64,000 nt of DNA, from NCBI GenBank assembly GCA_963971285.1, contig OZ020248.1, positions 1,178,001 to 1,242,000 on the forward strand, given 5' to 3'. Every line of letters starts with the position of its first letter. The stretch's first letter is position 1. The stretch is from Astropecten irregularis (lineage: Eukaryota; Echinodermata; Asteroidea; Paxillosida; Astropectinidae). Positions 45,100 to 55,715 of the stretch are shown here, piece by piece. The notes beneath the pieces are model-generated. The model saw nothing but the letters and a program-made list of their open reading frames with translations, did no database searches and was not told the DNA's origin. The position numbers were made by a program, and so were the translations under genes.

Positions 45100-47908
45100 T
45101 TAAGCCATAGCGAGTTCTTGTTTGGAGACTGACTTCTGGCCCTGGTACAAGGGACTCCTGAAAGCCCTCCAGACGCTCAGCACCAACTTGATGATGAACA
45201 TAACAGAGGCCAGCGCTATCAGCACGACCGAATAGATGGAGTTGCGACTGCCGGGGCTCCAATTCTTGTCCAAGCTGCCAGCCATCGCAAAGATGACCAC
45301 CATCCATGGAGTATAGGTATAGCGAAGGTACCGGTCCCACACCACATTATCCAGGACGAAGTAGAGGAGGACCTCAACCAGCAGAATGGAGAGACTGACG
45401 GTACTGGCATCAGACTGGGGCACACCTCCCAAGAAGCTCAGAACAGTAGTGAAGTTCAGGAGAGTGGCAATGCTCACCCATGTGGCGTACATGGCCAGGC
45501 CGTTCTGTATGATAATTCGAGCAGCAATGAGGTCCACCCTAACATAAACAGAAAATAATAGATATGAATTATAATGAAAGCATCACTGTTTTATAATGGT
45601 GGGCGTTAGAATAATCAAATAGGTTCCATCTGATTAATAGATACACTATTAGTTTTAACGCAGGATTTAGTATGCATCGTTGGCGTCGATTTCACGAAGC
45701 CCTGCGATCGATCGTAACTCGAGTTACGAAGGATAACCCATCGGAGGGGGCCTCATCCCACGTAGGGCTTCAATGCATCAAACGTCCTACGATTAGTTAC
45801 GAAGAGTTTGGTGAAATCGACCCCTGTACGAAGTTATAATCTGTTATTATTTTATCTCAGCAAGCTACAGTGGTCAGTAATGTTGTGTCAGTTGCACAAT
45901 CAGTGTTGCTTCTTTGCATTACAATGTATTGGTCTGTACATTTCTGCTAGACACTCGGGCTTGAAACACCCAATACACACCCACTGACGTCATTTGTCTT
46001 TGGAGGACCGCGAAATTAGCTTTGGACTTTTGTCTCTTATCTACAACGATTGTTCTGTTTTAAACGGGAAAACAGAGCTTGAACTCCTGCGAAGGACCGC
46101 AACCTGTTTTTTCCCCCCAACATTTCAGAAGCTACGGGAAAGTCTTGAGTAAGATCTAACAGATGCCACACCGCCTGGGCAGAGTCGGTTCTACAAGGGG
46201 GCTCAGCTATAGGGAAGGAGGATTCAAGTTTTAGGCCGGGTTGTCAGTCCTACCTGTGGTCTCTCCACAAGATGCTGCCTGACTTGTAAACCAGCCTGTG
46301 GTGGATGAACAGAGCCAAGTAGAGGGTGAATGCAATCAGTGCGATGAACACCAGGGCCACGGGCAACACTTCTCGGTCCCACAGGAAGAGCCAGGAAACA
46401 TTCAAGGCCAGGTTGAGAAAGTACAGGACAAGCATCAGCGAGTTGACCATGGGCGGGTTCAGGTAGAGGGGACCAGAGGCGCTGCGCCGGCAGAGCGAGA
46501 TCAAGAGGTAGAGGACGAAGAAGATCTGGAAGATGTAGATGAAAGTCCAGACGGAGAAGGTCCAACCAGCTGGACTGATCTCATTGTAGTACTCATCAGC
46601 ACGATCGCCCGTAGTGTTCAGAAACCAACCTGGGAAACGACAGAAAACAAAGTATCAGCTCCATAGACCCATTAGACTTGGTGCCAAGTCTTTCGAAGTC
46701 GCGGTGATTGTCTCTTCTTTCACGCAACTCTCGCGAAACCGTTCTACTTTCTCGCGAGACTCATGGCTTCGGCGAGAGTTCAGTTCTGGACTCACTTCTT
46801 TTAGTGAGTGGTCCTGAGCCGAGGGCTGAACTCTCGCCGTAGCCATGAGTCTCACGAAAAGAAAAGCGGTTTCGGGAGAGTTGCGTGAAAGAAGAGACAA
46901 TCACCGCGACTTCGAAAGATTTGGCTCCAAGTCTATAGACCCATCCGCCGATGCATATAGCCAGACAAAGGGATTTCATGTATACAAACATTTAGTGCAA
47001 GTTTGTCCTATAATGTTCTCATATCTGTGCACGCTCTACGCCTATGGAGCTTGTCGTCTTTATTGCATTGGACATACAACAATTGGGCTGGCTCGGATTG
47101 GACACGAACCCACGACCTCCTGATTATGCTAATGCAATAACCACGCACGTGTAGCCGCAAGATCACCTAGCTTTAAATGCACTATCATTCTTTGTTAGCA
47201 TACCGAAACAGAAATCTACACAGATTTACCTATAAGGAGTATTAAGATGGTGATGATAGAAGCATACCGTTGAAATGTTTCTACCTGAAATGCTGTATGT
47301 ATCCAGCTAAGAGTAAAATTAATGACCCAAAACATTTTGATCTTTTCAAGATTAAAAAAAAAAATAATGTGCACGTTTTTCACTGTTAGCTCAAAACGTG
47401 GGCACCGTATGTGACTGAAAATTTTACAGATGACTGTTACTCTATCTTCCTTAATATTGTTGCCCATGAATCTGCACTTCTTTGGCAAGACACAAAGTAT
47501 GATATACCTGAGGGTCACCAGGTCAAACTGGAATCCCACGTCGGAAAGAAACAACCTTTCATGAAAATATTACAGTGACCAGCAAAGAAACATCAAGACA
47601 ATACAAACTGATCACCATTGACAGTAAATATCAGTCGAATTATCTGGTATATTTTGATGATCAATCGTCAGTGGTATTAAGGCAACTTTAATTTCTTGGT
47701 CCGACGTGAACTAACCAATATCGACGAGCACGGTCCCCGACAGGAAGTTGAATAATAGGGTGATAACCAGCATCACCGTAACGGCAAACGTCATGATGAT
47801 AAACAGCACGTCGTGTCCCGGTCTGGACTCCGTAGTCTTTCCCATCTTGCTGTCTGCAACCAGTAATGGCGACTCTTCAGAGAGAACTTTCTCGGTGCCT
47901 AATGGCAT
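45100..47908 (-). CDS. TspO/MBR-like eight-segment membrane protein, paralogue B (intact)
   Basis: Three coding exons: 47716-47908, 46254-46629 and 45100-45538, splicing at GATATTG|GTTAGT, CCCAG|GT, CCACAG|GTAGGA and TTAG|GG, giving 335 aa. The N-terminal tail (~35 residues) carries SEESPLL, an acidic dileucine of the kind that sorts membrane proteins to endolysosomes. One membrane segment follows in exon 1, three in exon 2 and four in exon 3. The hallmark is NSTGD..., a potential N-glycosylation site, then a Trp-rich ITPAGWTF.IW.FIY segment, and later NGLAMYATWVSIATLLN. These resemble the long bacterial and plant proteins annotated as tryptophan-rich sensory proteins (TspO/MBR-related), whose short relatives bind porphyrins and cholesterol; function in this animal form is unknown. 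No indels relative to C. The start is the ATG just after the acceptor TTTCTGCAG at 47914. Family assignment is by motif only. Confidence 0.75.
45682..45825. mobile_element. MITE family 5 in the last intron of gene B
   Basis: GTCGATTTCACGAAGCCCTG at the left, GGTGAAATCGACCCCT at the right. Confidence 0.87.
46664..46945. mobile_element. Fold-back element in intron 1 of gene B
   Basis: Two ~130-bp arms, nearly complementary: both carry TCTTTCGAAGTCGCGGTGAT, TCACGCAACTCTC and CTCATGGCT.CGGCGAGAG in opposite orientation, separated by a short loop around ACTTCTTTTAGTGAGTGG. Absent from gene A's intron. Confidence 0.9.
47090..47165 (-). repeat. tRNA-like SINE fragment in intron 1 of gene B
   Basis: Minus strand TCGTGGGTTCGTGTCC resembles box B, preceded by GGAGG and an upstream A-box-like region. 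Not cloverleaf-competent by eye. Confidence 0.4.
47173..47510 (-). mobile_element. MITE family 1, eroded, in intron 1 of gene B
   Basis: The left end is decayed (TATCATTCTTTGTTAGC), the right CACAAAGTATGATATACC. Conserved internal blocks present. Confidence 0.82.
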
Positions 47909-47930
47909 TCAAACTGCAGAAATACAAAAA

Positions 47931-47950
47931 GTGGGGGGGGGGGGGGGGTT
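47931..47950. repeat. Homopolymer next to the coding-exon acceptor of gene B
   Basis: A G run on the plus strand (C run on the transcribed strand) about 16 bases upstream of the acceptor CAG at 47916-47914. Gene A has ordinary sequence at the same place. Confidence 0.9.
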
Positions 47951-48048
47951 CGATAAGTTCACATAAAGAGCATCTTGCACACCTGCCAGTCTGCGAATGC
48001 ACTTTTTTGTTTTAATTTGTCAGCTCATCTTGACGACGGCCGTGTTTT

Positions 48049-48411
48049 CTAGTATCATACTTTGGTGAGAAACCGAAACAGAAATGTTCACAGATTTACC
48101 TACAACTTACAGAATATGACGTTGGTGGTGGTAGAAACATAGGCCTACCGTTAAAATGTTTCCGCCTGAAATGGTGTATTTATCCAGAAATTAGTAAAAC
48201 AACGACCGAAAATCTTTTTGATCTTTTAAAAGATCAAAAAAAAAAAAACAGACTTAAGAAATACTGTGGCTGTTTTTCACTGTTTTCTCAAAACGTGGGC
48301 ACCGTATGGAACTGAAATGTTCACAGATGACAGTTACTGTATCTTCATTGATATCTTCGCCCATGAATCTGTATTTCTTTGACAAAAACCAAAGTTTGAT
48401 ATTACCTTTAA
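48049..48411 (-). mobile_element. MITE family 1
   Basis: CTAGTATCATACTTTGGTGA at the left, CCAAAGTTTGATATTACCTTTAA-type right end; central palindrome present. Confidence 0.88.
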
Positions 48412-48619
48412 TACGAATAGTGTGATCATGGAGGAACTTCCTTCCTCCATGGTGATGTGTGACTGGCATATACAGTTCCTAGACGTTCCTTCTACCTTTT
48501 GGAACTGCATGCACTTATAGTGTGGACTATTATACGGGAAGAATATTGAATGCCGTAATACTTCAAACGAACCATTTCCTTCCACAGAAAACATTCTAAA
48601 TTTCAAGGAAGGAATGCAA

Positions 48620-48665
48620 TAACGACATGCAGGATTCGAACCTGTAACCACCTGCTTTTAAGTTT
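48620..48665 (-). repeat. tRNA-like remnant upstream of gene B
   Basis: Minus strand GCAGGTGGTTACAGG followed by an exact box B GGTTCGAATCC; counterpart of 39826-39880. Confidence 0.5.
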
Positions 48666-49012
48666 TTTTGTTTTCTCCGCAGGCTAGCAGTTACACCTGG
48701 ACTTGACCATCCACATGCAGGGGAGGCCCGAGGTAAGTACCAATTTTATTGAATATTATTCCACCAGTAAAGTAGGACTGTATAACCAACCCTTGTCTAC
48801 TTACTGAATCTGATAATGTCATCCGTCGCCATAGCAAAATTCTTTGGATCCAAGTTAGTCAGTCTTAAGATTTCATCACCCGATTTTCATGACAGTCAAC
48901 ACTATACACCGTACTTCGCATTATCATAAGATAACATCTGAATGCATACGGATTGCACGGGCATAATTATACATTGCATGGTGACCAGTGGCGTAGACAG
49001 GTTCTCAGACCA

Positions 49013-49241
49013 GGGGCTCTGCTAACCACAACAATTTGTGTAGAAATGTCTTCCCAATAAAACAAAACCATCGTTAAAAATTTCATTTGATGTTCATGGT
49101 CAATGAACAACAGCCAAAGAACAATCATGAGCGATACACAACGCATGGAAATTTGGTTGTTAACCCTATTGTTTTAGAGTTAGACAGAAATGTCATGCTT
49201 AGCAAATTGTTGTGCTAAGCAGCGCCGTGTGAATTGGCCCC
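49013..49241. mobile_element. MITE family 4
   Basis: GGGGCTCTGCTAACCAC at the left, TTGTGCTAAGCA..GAATTGGCCCC at the right; the interior CAGCCAAAGAACAAT is shared with 35424-35664. Confidence 0.8.
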
Positions 49242-49539
49242 TGGAGGAGGGTGACGCTCTAGCTGGGTACTTCCATATACCTTTGTGCACAAATATAATT
49301 ATGTGCACACATAGGCCAACATAATATACAAAGTGAAATATTGGGTGGGTGATGTAAACCCCTCCCCCCTTTTCTCGATTTACTCCCATGATGGTGAAAA
49401 ATCATCTTCTTGTCACTCCTTTCTTAAAGGCCCACATCTGAAATAAAAATGTCTCAACCGGCAATATCTACTGCTTGCCTAATACCAAAATAGGCCAGTG
49501 ACATTGTGTTTAGATAAGGGATAGCCTACAGTTTCTTAC

Positions 49540-49616
49540 CTCAAGATACACAGTTTCAGATCTCACTCCTCTCTGGGTCTTGTGCACCACGTCTCTGTAC
49601 ACGCTCTTCAGGTTGA
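49540..49616 (-). other. Probable 5' untranslated exon of gene B
   Basis: Donor TTGAG|GTAAGA on the minus strand at 49540/49539. About 77 bp almost identical to 42005-42081, although flanks have diverged more, suggesting selection or exon status. Would splice to 47913, five bases before the ATG of gene B. Confidence 0.55.
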
Positions 49617-49975
49617 ATAATGTCTCATGTCTCAGTACTCGCTTATGTAGTAGTCAAAGGCAGAGGGATTACATATCTTATGTTGGGCAACTCTGCATCA
49701 CGTTGGGGTACATGTGGGTTGGTGTTTGCTTTTTGTATCAAGAATCCGATGTGAACCCCGTGTATACTCTTCCTTATAACCATGGCTTAACATACATGTT
49801 CCCAGGCACTTAAAAATTGTGGTTTGACCAGAAATATTCGCCAAAGGCTTTACACTAATTTTGCGCTTTTCTCATGAATTAACGCGTTATGCTGGCGAAG
49901 CCGCAAAAAAAATCATTACAGAGTGGAATTCATTGTGTTGTGTGTGGAAATGGCACTCATTCACCTAGCTCTATG

Positions 49976-50346
49976 TTCAAAGGTACAGCACAGGATTGGT
50001 CATATACCCAAACAGTGTTCACATAATTATTTACGTATAACTTTCATGGTATGAAGATGGTGCTGATAGAAACATACAGTTAACATAATTATTTCCGCCT
50101 GAACTGGTGTATTTATCCAGAAATTAGTAAAAGCAAAGACCGAAAACAGTTTTGATCTCGGGGTAAGATCAGAACCATTCTTTACGTTTTATAAGAAAAA
50201 AAGAGTAGGGTTTTTGCTATTTTCCCGTGACTCGGACGTCCGATTGAGCTCAAATGTTCACAGGTTTCATTTCATGTACATGGATCAGGCAAAGTGTGAG
50301 TGCTGTTCGGTGACCGTTATCAATCGTGCATTATAAAATGTATTTA
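49976..50346 (-). mobile_element. MITE family 2 with TAATTAT insertions
   Basis: AAAGGTACAGCACAGGATTGG at the left is eroded by a base or two. The conserved half carries two extra blocks of CATAATTAT type near 50024 and 50084 compared with other copies. Right half family 2-specific. Confidence 0.82.
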
Positions 50347-51590
50347 AAAAACATCTACGCCCTCGAAGGACGGTGCTTCAGAAATAATTATGATGCTTAT
50401 TGTTCCGTCAAAACCAATCATGTCCTTGTTCATAATTCTCCAAAACAAAAATCAACGTTATGGCATTTAAAAAAATAAGGCCCAATTCTTAAAAAAGTTT
50501 CAGTTTACCCGTACGTTAGCACATTTTAAAAACGAATTCCCGTCATTTAAATGCTTCAAGTTGTATTAATCGTCCCAGCTAAATCATGTCTACAACTCAG
50601 GCCGGATGATTCGAAGTTTGTGTTTCCCAATTAAATCACATCAATAACACAGTTTCTCCAGCACTTTTGTAACCTTGACAAGGATTTTCAACGGTACCGC
50701 AGGCATATACAGGACACTGAGAATGTAGACCTAATTCGGATAAGAGAGGACGAAAGTAGGCTACATGTAATTCATTCAACCATAAATAATTCATTAAACC
50801 ATAAAATACTCTGAAAGTTATCCCAACCTCCCATCATGTATAATTATCTTATCATTCAAAGCATTCACGCTCAAATGACGAGCATAATTGTAGATTATGC
50901 AAGTACAAAGTCCACATAATTATGTATACATGATTGTGAGTCCATGTACTAATATTTATTCACGTGCGTCCACCCATTGGACAACCACATCAAGTTGCCT
51001 TGCAAATGTTAATACGACTAATTTGGTATGATTAATAATTATGTAGATCCTAAATACAAGCAGTGGGGTCACTTCGTGGGCGAATCCAGAGAGGAACAAG
51101 CGCCCCCTTTTCTTTGAACCCCAAAACAATAACCAACATATAGAGAGAGATTTAAATGAAGAAAAAGACGGGTGGGGGCAAAATTAACTGGGCCGTTCAC
51201 GGCAGGTCCGCCGTAACTTGCTAGTTTTTATTGCCCGGCCCCCGAAATACATGCATTTATCACTATTGAGTTTGAGTCACGATGTTTCATGGCCCACCGT
51301 TACGCTAGGCATGAATTTTATGTCCACGCCCCCTTTGGAAAACCATGGATCCTTTTCTATATTTGGCCTACATAAAATGATATTATGTCAAGGACAGGTT
51401 GAAGTTACGAACATATTTTGAAGGTATAGGCCAGAGCACCGGATTAGTAATGATCAAAACATACGTGTTTCGTTACGTGTTTCGTTATTTTTTTAAAGCT
51501 TGTGTCAGAAAAAATATATGTACAACAATCATTATAAGCATGATATATATGATTGGAATAACCCATCACGGGGAATGAATGAATAATTAA
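50347..51590. other. Non-coding; unit 2 similarity ends near 51055
   Basis: Patches shared with 42880-43010. No gene recognised. Confidence 0.45.
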
Positions 51591-51675
51591 GGGACCGGAC
51601 CGGGATTCGAACCTGCGACTTTTGGAATACCGTAATATGCCGGTGCTGTATCAATTGAGCTATCTAGCTAGCCCT
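51591..51675 (-). repeat. tRNA-like sequence (SINE or tRNA pseudogene)
   Basis: Minus strand TAGCTCAATTGATACAGC (box A) and GGTTCGAATCC (exact box B), but the acceptor arms do not pair well and the spacing is long, so a working tRNA is unlikely. Confidence 0.5.
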
Positions 51676-51952
51676 ATGTTGACGACCGGTTGACGAAAAT
51701 TCCCAAATTGTCTTTTATTTTTGTTGGTTTGCCACCCAATGCAATCACTCACATACCGCTATCCATAAGGATCATTTAGGATCATTTTTTTAAGTGAAAC
51801 GTTCCCGTGTCGTTTTCAAGAAAACTGCATCAATTTGAAACTGATTGTATAACGATCGAAATAAGACGAAAAATGCGCAGAGTTGCGTACTGAAGCACAA
51901 GTCGCTTTTTCTTATAGATTATCTCAAAACGTAAACACTGACTCATTTAAAA

Positions 51953-52074
51953 TAATGGGAGACTTTGGAGAACCGGTCTTCAAGTCAACAACGCGCGCAT
52001 GCTCACAAAATTGCGCAAGCATGGTATGCGCGTGCGCTGTTGACTCAAGACCGGTTCTCCAAAGTCTCCCATTA
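51953..52074. mobile_element. 122-bp palindrome (GGGAGACTTTGGA ends)
   Basis: TAATGGGAGACTTTGGAGAA at the left and its complement at the right; arms of about 38 bp nearly perfect, with a GCGCGCATGC/GCATGCGCGT-rich centre. A half copy occurs at 43060-43147. Confidence 0.85.
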
Positions 52075-52647
52075 TAATACCCAATGGGTAGGAGTTATCA
52101 ATCGAAGAGCAGTGATTTGATGTTTAAAATACCAGTTTTATTTTTTTATGTTATCCGAATGAAGGTTGCATGGCAATGCCTGCTCATTAGTGACATCATT
52201 TATTAGTTCCTGAACTGTTAACAAACCACTGACCCTTTTAAAAACAATGCTCTTTGGAAATCCTCATAAATATATCAAAATCATGGGACAACATAATTAT
52301 GGTATTGCAAATCATAAATCAAGTACACATGTACGCTGTAATTTTTACACATTACAATTTGTTTTTATTTCATTGTAAATAAATCACTGGCATGATTCAA
52401 AATATAAACAAGATTAAAATATATCTTACAAGTGCGCACTTAAAAAAAGACAGGTTACCGTTGAAAAATACGCGTGTCTTAAAAATTATTTCAAACTATG
52501 TGTAAATATAAAACAGCATAAAAAAGTATTGGCCCTAGGTATAAAAGAAAACTGCTTTTGAATAAGTGAGTGATATTACAGCTATATATACGTGCACATT
52601 AATCGTTTGTAGTTAGATTGAAAAAAAAAAAACATCTGAATTGACGA
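52075..52647. other. Non-coding, AT-rich
   Basis: No features recognised. Confidence 0.4.
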
Positions 52648-52981
52648 TTAAAGGTAATATCATCCCGTGTTTTTTGTCAAAGAAATGCAGATTCATATGT
52701 AAAAATATCAAGCACAGTCATCTGTGAAATTCCCAGTCATGATGCCCCCTTTTTGAGAAAACGGTGAAAAACGCCCTCGGAATTACTTTAATTTTGTACG
52801 TTCTTTTTTTTTTTTTTTACATATTTTTCGGTCGTTGGTTTTACTAATTTCTTGATACCATTTCAGACGGAAAACTTTTAATAATGTTTCTACCAGCACC
52901 ATCTTTATTCCCTGTAAGTTATAGGTAAATCTGTGAACATTTCTGTTTTGGTTTCCTATCAAAGTATGATACTACCTTTAA
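52648..52981 (+). mobile_element. MITE family 1, internally deleted
   Basis: TTAAAGGTAATATCAT at the left to CAAAGTATGATACTACCTTTAA-type right end, with the centre replaced by a T-run. Confidence 0.85.
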
Positions 52982-53389
52982 TCACAAAGTCTGACAAATT
53001 CCGATGTATAAAATGGGATCGTCTCGAAAAAAAAACCAGAGCGCTAGTGAAATCTGCATGGGGGGTAATTATTATTAGATCATTTCAACCTCGTGCTCAC
53101 CCATATCACACAAATCAATAGTCAGTTTTCATCCAATTAGTTGCCGACTTTTAAAATATTTATATTTAATGCCTATCGTCAATTGAAACTTATAACATAT
53201 TTATAATAGTGTTTTAATTACCACTTCCTCTTTCTATTCGGTTTTCTATTTCAATGTACAGTTCTTTGACGTCATGATAGGCGGCTTATGCTTTTATATT
53301 ATTCAATAATATCAGATTTTGTCTTCAAATCAAGTTATATGACCTAGTATTCAAGTTGTACAAGATTGGGAAGCATTGATTATTTGAGC
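52982..53389. other. Non-coding, 3' side of gene C
   Basis: Presumably contains the 3' untranslated region of gene C; no clear poly-A signal picked out. Confidence 0.4.
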
Positions 53390-55715
53390 TTAGGCCATAT
53401 CAAGCTCCTCTTTAGACTGCGACACTTTGGCAGAAAATAACGGCTGGCTGAAAGTCCGCCAAACACTGACCACGATCTTGACGATGAGTAGGGAGAAGGC
53501 CAGGCCGAGCAGCACGGCCGAGAAGATGGAATTGGGCTTGGTCTGATCCCAGTTCTTGGCGATGCTACCGATCAGAGCGAAGATGACCACAAACCAGACG
53601 CTGTAGGTATAGCGGAGGTACCGGTCCCAGGCGATGTTCTCCAGCACCGAGTAGAGCAAGACCTCGACCAGGAGGATGGAGAGGCAGACGGTACAGGCCG
53701 TGGCCTGGTCCATGCCTCCCCAGTAGCTCAGGACTATAGACAGGTTTAGGAGTGTGGCTATGGTCACCCAGGTTGCATAGAAGGCCAGGCCGTTTTGGAC
53801 GATAGCACGATTCAAGACAAGATCCCACCTAATAATGAGAGAAATTGATAACCATGAAAATTACAAAAGAACATGATGGTAGGTTTTAATTTTGATTTTA
53901 ACTTCTATAGACCTTTCTTTCGCAACGTCACAGCCCTAGTTTTTGCCAACCAGCATGGCGGAAACTATGGCAATCCGTCAAAGCCAGGTATAAAAAATAA
54001 CAATTTAAACACAACATTTCAAAAACATTGAAAGATATTGCTGAATGTAATGGAAACAACACAAGCAATGATGGTATGTATTTTGTTTGCTATGGAAAGT
54101 CTGGGGAATGTGGTCACGCCATCTGGTCAAGAAAATGAGATGATTTGCAACATTTGGACGCCCATACCATGGAGGAAGGAAAATTGCCAATCAGCAGTGT
54201 TTGTAAACCAAAAAGAAAGGTCCATACCTCTTGTTTTGCCTGAGATCGTAGCCGTGCTTGTACACCAGTCGATGATTCATGAAGAGGAAGATCCACAGGG
54301 TAGTGGGCAGGAAGGAACTGACGACCACGGCAGCCGGCAGATACTGACGATCAAACAGGAACAACCAGGTGATGTTCAGCACCAGATTGATGGCGTAGAC
54401 GACCAGCATGACCGGGGTAATGACTGCCGGGCTGCGGTAGACATAGCCGTTCTTGTTCCTCCGGCAGATGGAGGTCAGGACATAGATGATGAAGAGAGCC
54501 TGGTAGGTGTAGATGAAAGCCCAGATGGTGAAGGTCCAACCGGCCGGAGTTATCTCTACATAGTAGTAGTCGGAGATGTCACCGGTGCTATTCAGGAACC
54601 AGCCTGGATCGACAGAAGTCAAACAATGCAGACTTTATTAGTCTTCGGGAAAGCAAAATATAGATTGAAAGTCATCGTACGAAATTGAAATTGATCTGAA
54701 AGGAAAATCACGGCCGGTGAAGGCCCAGACAACTGGACACCTGTTGTGATGTTGTGAGACGAACAAAAGCCTGCATAAAATGTATCCATGCTATTTTGTT
54801 GCCAACTATAAATATCTACAATATCGCAAAATAATCAAATTCTCTGTGCGCTTTACACAATCATCAGGCCATGATTTACATTCCTGAAACCATCTCATCT
54901 CCCGAGGGAGTACATGTATACAGCCCCGGCTGCTGTAAGCACAAAAAGGCTAGTCAAGCACAAAGCCATCTCTACCATCACAGGTACCCATTTACACCTG
55001 GGTAAAGAGGAGCAATGTGTGACAAAGCATCTTGCCCATGGACACAAGCGCCACTAGCCCATGGCTGGATTCGAACCCACAATCTGTAGATTGACCACAA
55101 GACCTTGATGTACGACCCGCCAGACCACTTATAATTACCACAATATGTAGATTGTAACCACAAGACCTTGAGTACGAAACGCCATACCACTAGACCATCA
55201 CTACATCCCGGGAAATCATCAAGAAATATATCTGGGCATCTCGAATATACTCAAATGTTTGGAACGGGACATTTACAAAAGCCTATGCTGAATAATCCCA
55301 AGTATAAATGCATGTTTGCCCCTAACTAGGCGAAATGTCACTCTTGGCAAGAAGCTACGAGACAACAAGGAAGGATACACATTCAAATTCAGTGTAGCTC
55401 GGGGTAGGCCTTTTGACATTTCTCTTAAAACAGGCAGAATTGTAGGATGTATACGCAAGTCATGAGAATATCACCCTATTTTCATATCACAAAATGATAT
55501 CCATGACTTTGACTTTGACTTTGTGAATGACCAGCAAAGCGATGGTCATCTACCGGACTCGAGACGGCCCATTCTGTTCAATATGTCCACTGGTCCTTAC
55601 CGATGCTTGTGCCTCCGATGCCTGCCAAGGCATTGACGAACAGAGTCACAATGAACTCCGCTACAACGAGCGTTGCCAGGGCGATGAACAGTAGACTGTG
55701 TTTCTTGCCGTCCAT
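53390..55715 (-). CDS. TspO/MBR-like eight-segment membrane protein, paralogue C (intact)
   Basis: Coding exons 55601-55715, 54228-54603 and 53390-53828 give 309 aa. Splice sites are consensus (ATCG|GTAAGG, ATCCAG|GC, AAGAG|GTATGG, ATTAG|GT) and the last two exons are exactly as long as those of gene B (376 and 439 bases), with the same phases. Exon 1 is shorter: no SEESPLL tail, just MDGKKHS and one membrane segment. Then NSTGDISDYYYVEITPAGW, TIWAFIYTYQ, three segments in exon 2 and four in exon 3, including NGLAFYATWVTIATLLN and WDRYLRYTY. The C-terminus is acidic (SKEELDMA). The protein is likely to sit in a membrane with the N-S-T site outside or in the lumen. The exon architecture shows common descent with A and B; the sequence divergence shows an older duplication. 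The molecular function is not known to me. Confidence 0.75.
54838..55200 (-). repeat. SINE with duplicated tRNA-like head, in intron 1 of gene C
   Basis: On the minus strand two head units in tandem (each GTGGTCT..GGC..GT.GTAC, CAAGGTCTTGTGG, CAATCTACA.ATTGTGG), the second with box B GGTTCGAATCC. A body follows with CCATGGGCAAGATGCTTTGT and CCCAGGTGTAAATGGGTACC, and a tail GTGTAAAGCGCACAGAGA. This body-tail layout is typical of SINEs in marine invertebrates. Confidence 0.75.
55501..55526. repeat. Short (CTTTGA)n repeat
   Basis: Three to four tandem TTTGAC units. Confidence 0.8.

Larger units (their letters stand above)
44020..51055. repeat. Segmental duplication unit 2 (contains gene B)
   Basis: Counterpart of 35815-43010, direct orientation. 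Carries private insertions: MITE family 1 copies at 44105, 47173 and 48049, a fold-back at 46664, and family 2 at 49976. Confidence 0.8.

Noticed and set aside
51591-51675. A functional tRNA gene on the minus strand
   Set aside because: Good boxes A and B, but no acceptor stem pairing and an over-long middle.
54038-54688. Plus-strand frame of 216 codons
   Set aside because: Antisense shadow of exon 2 of gene C; the minus strand has splice sites and conserved membrane motifs.
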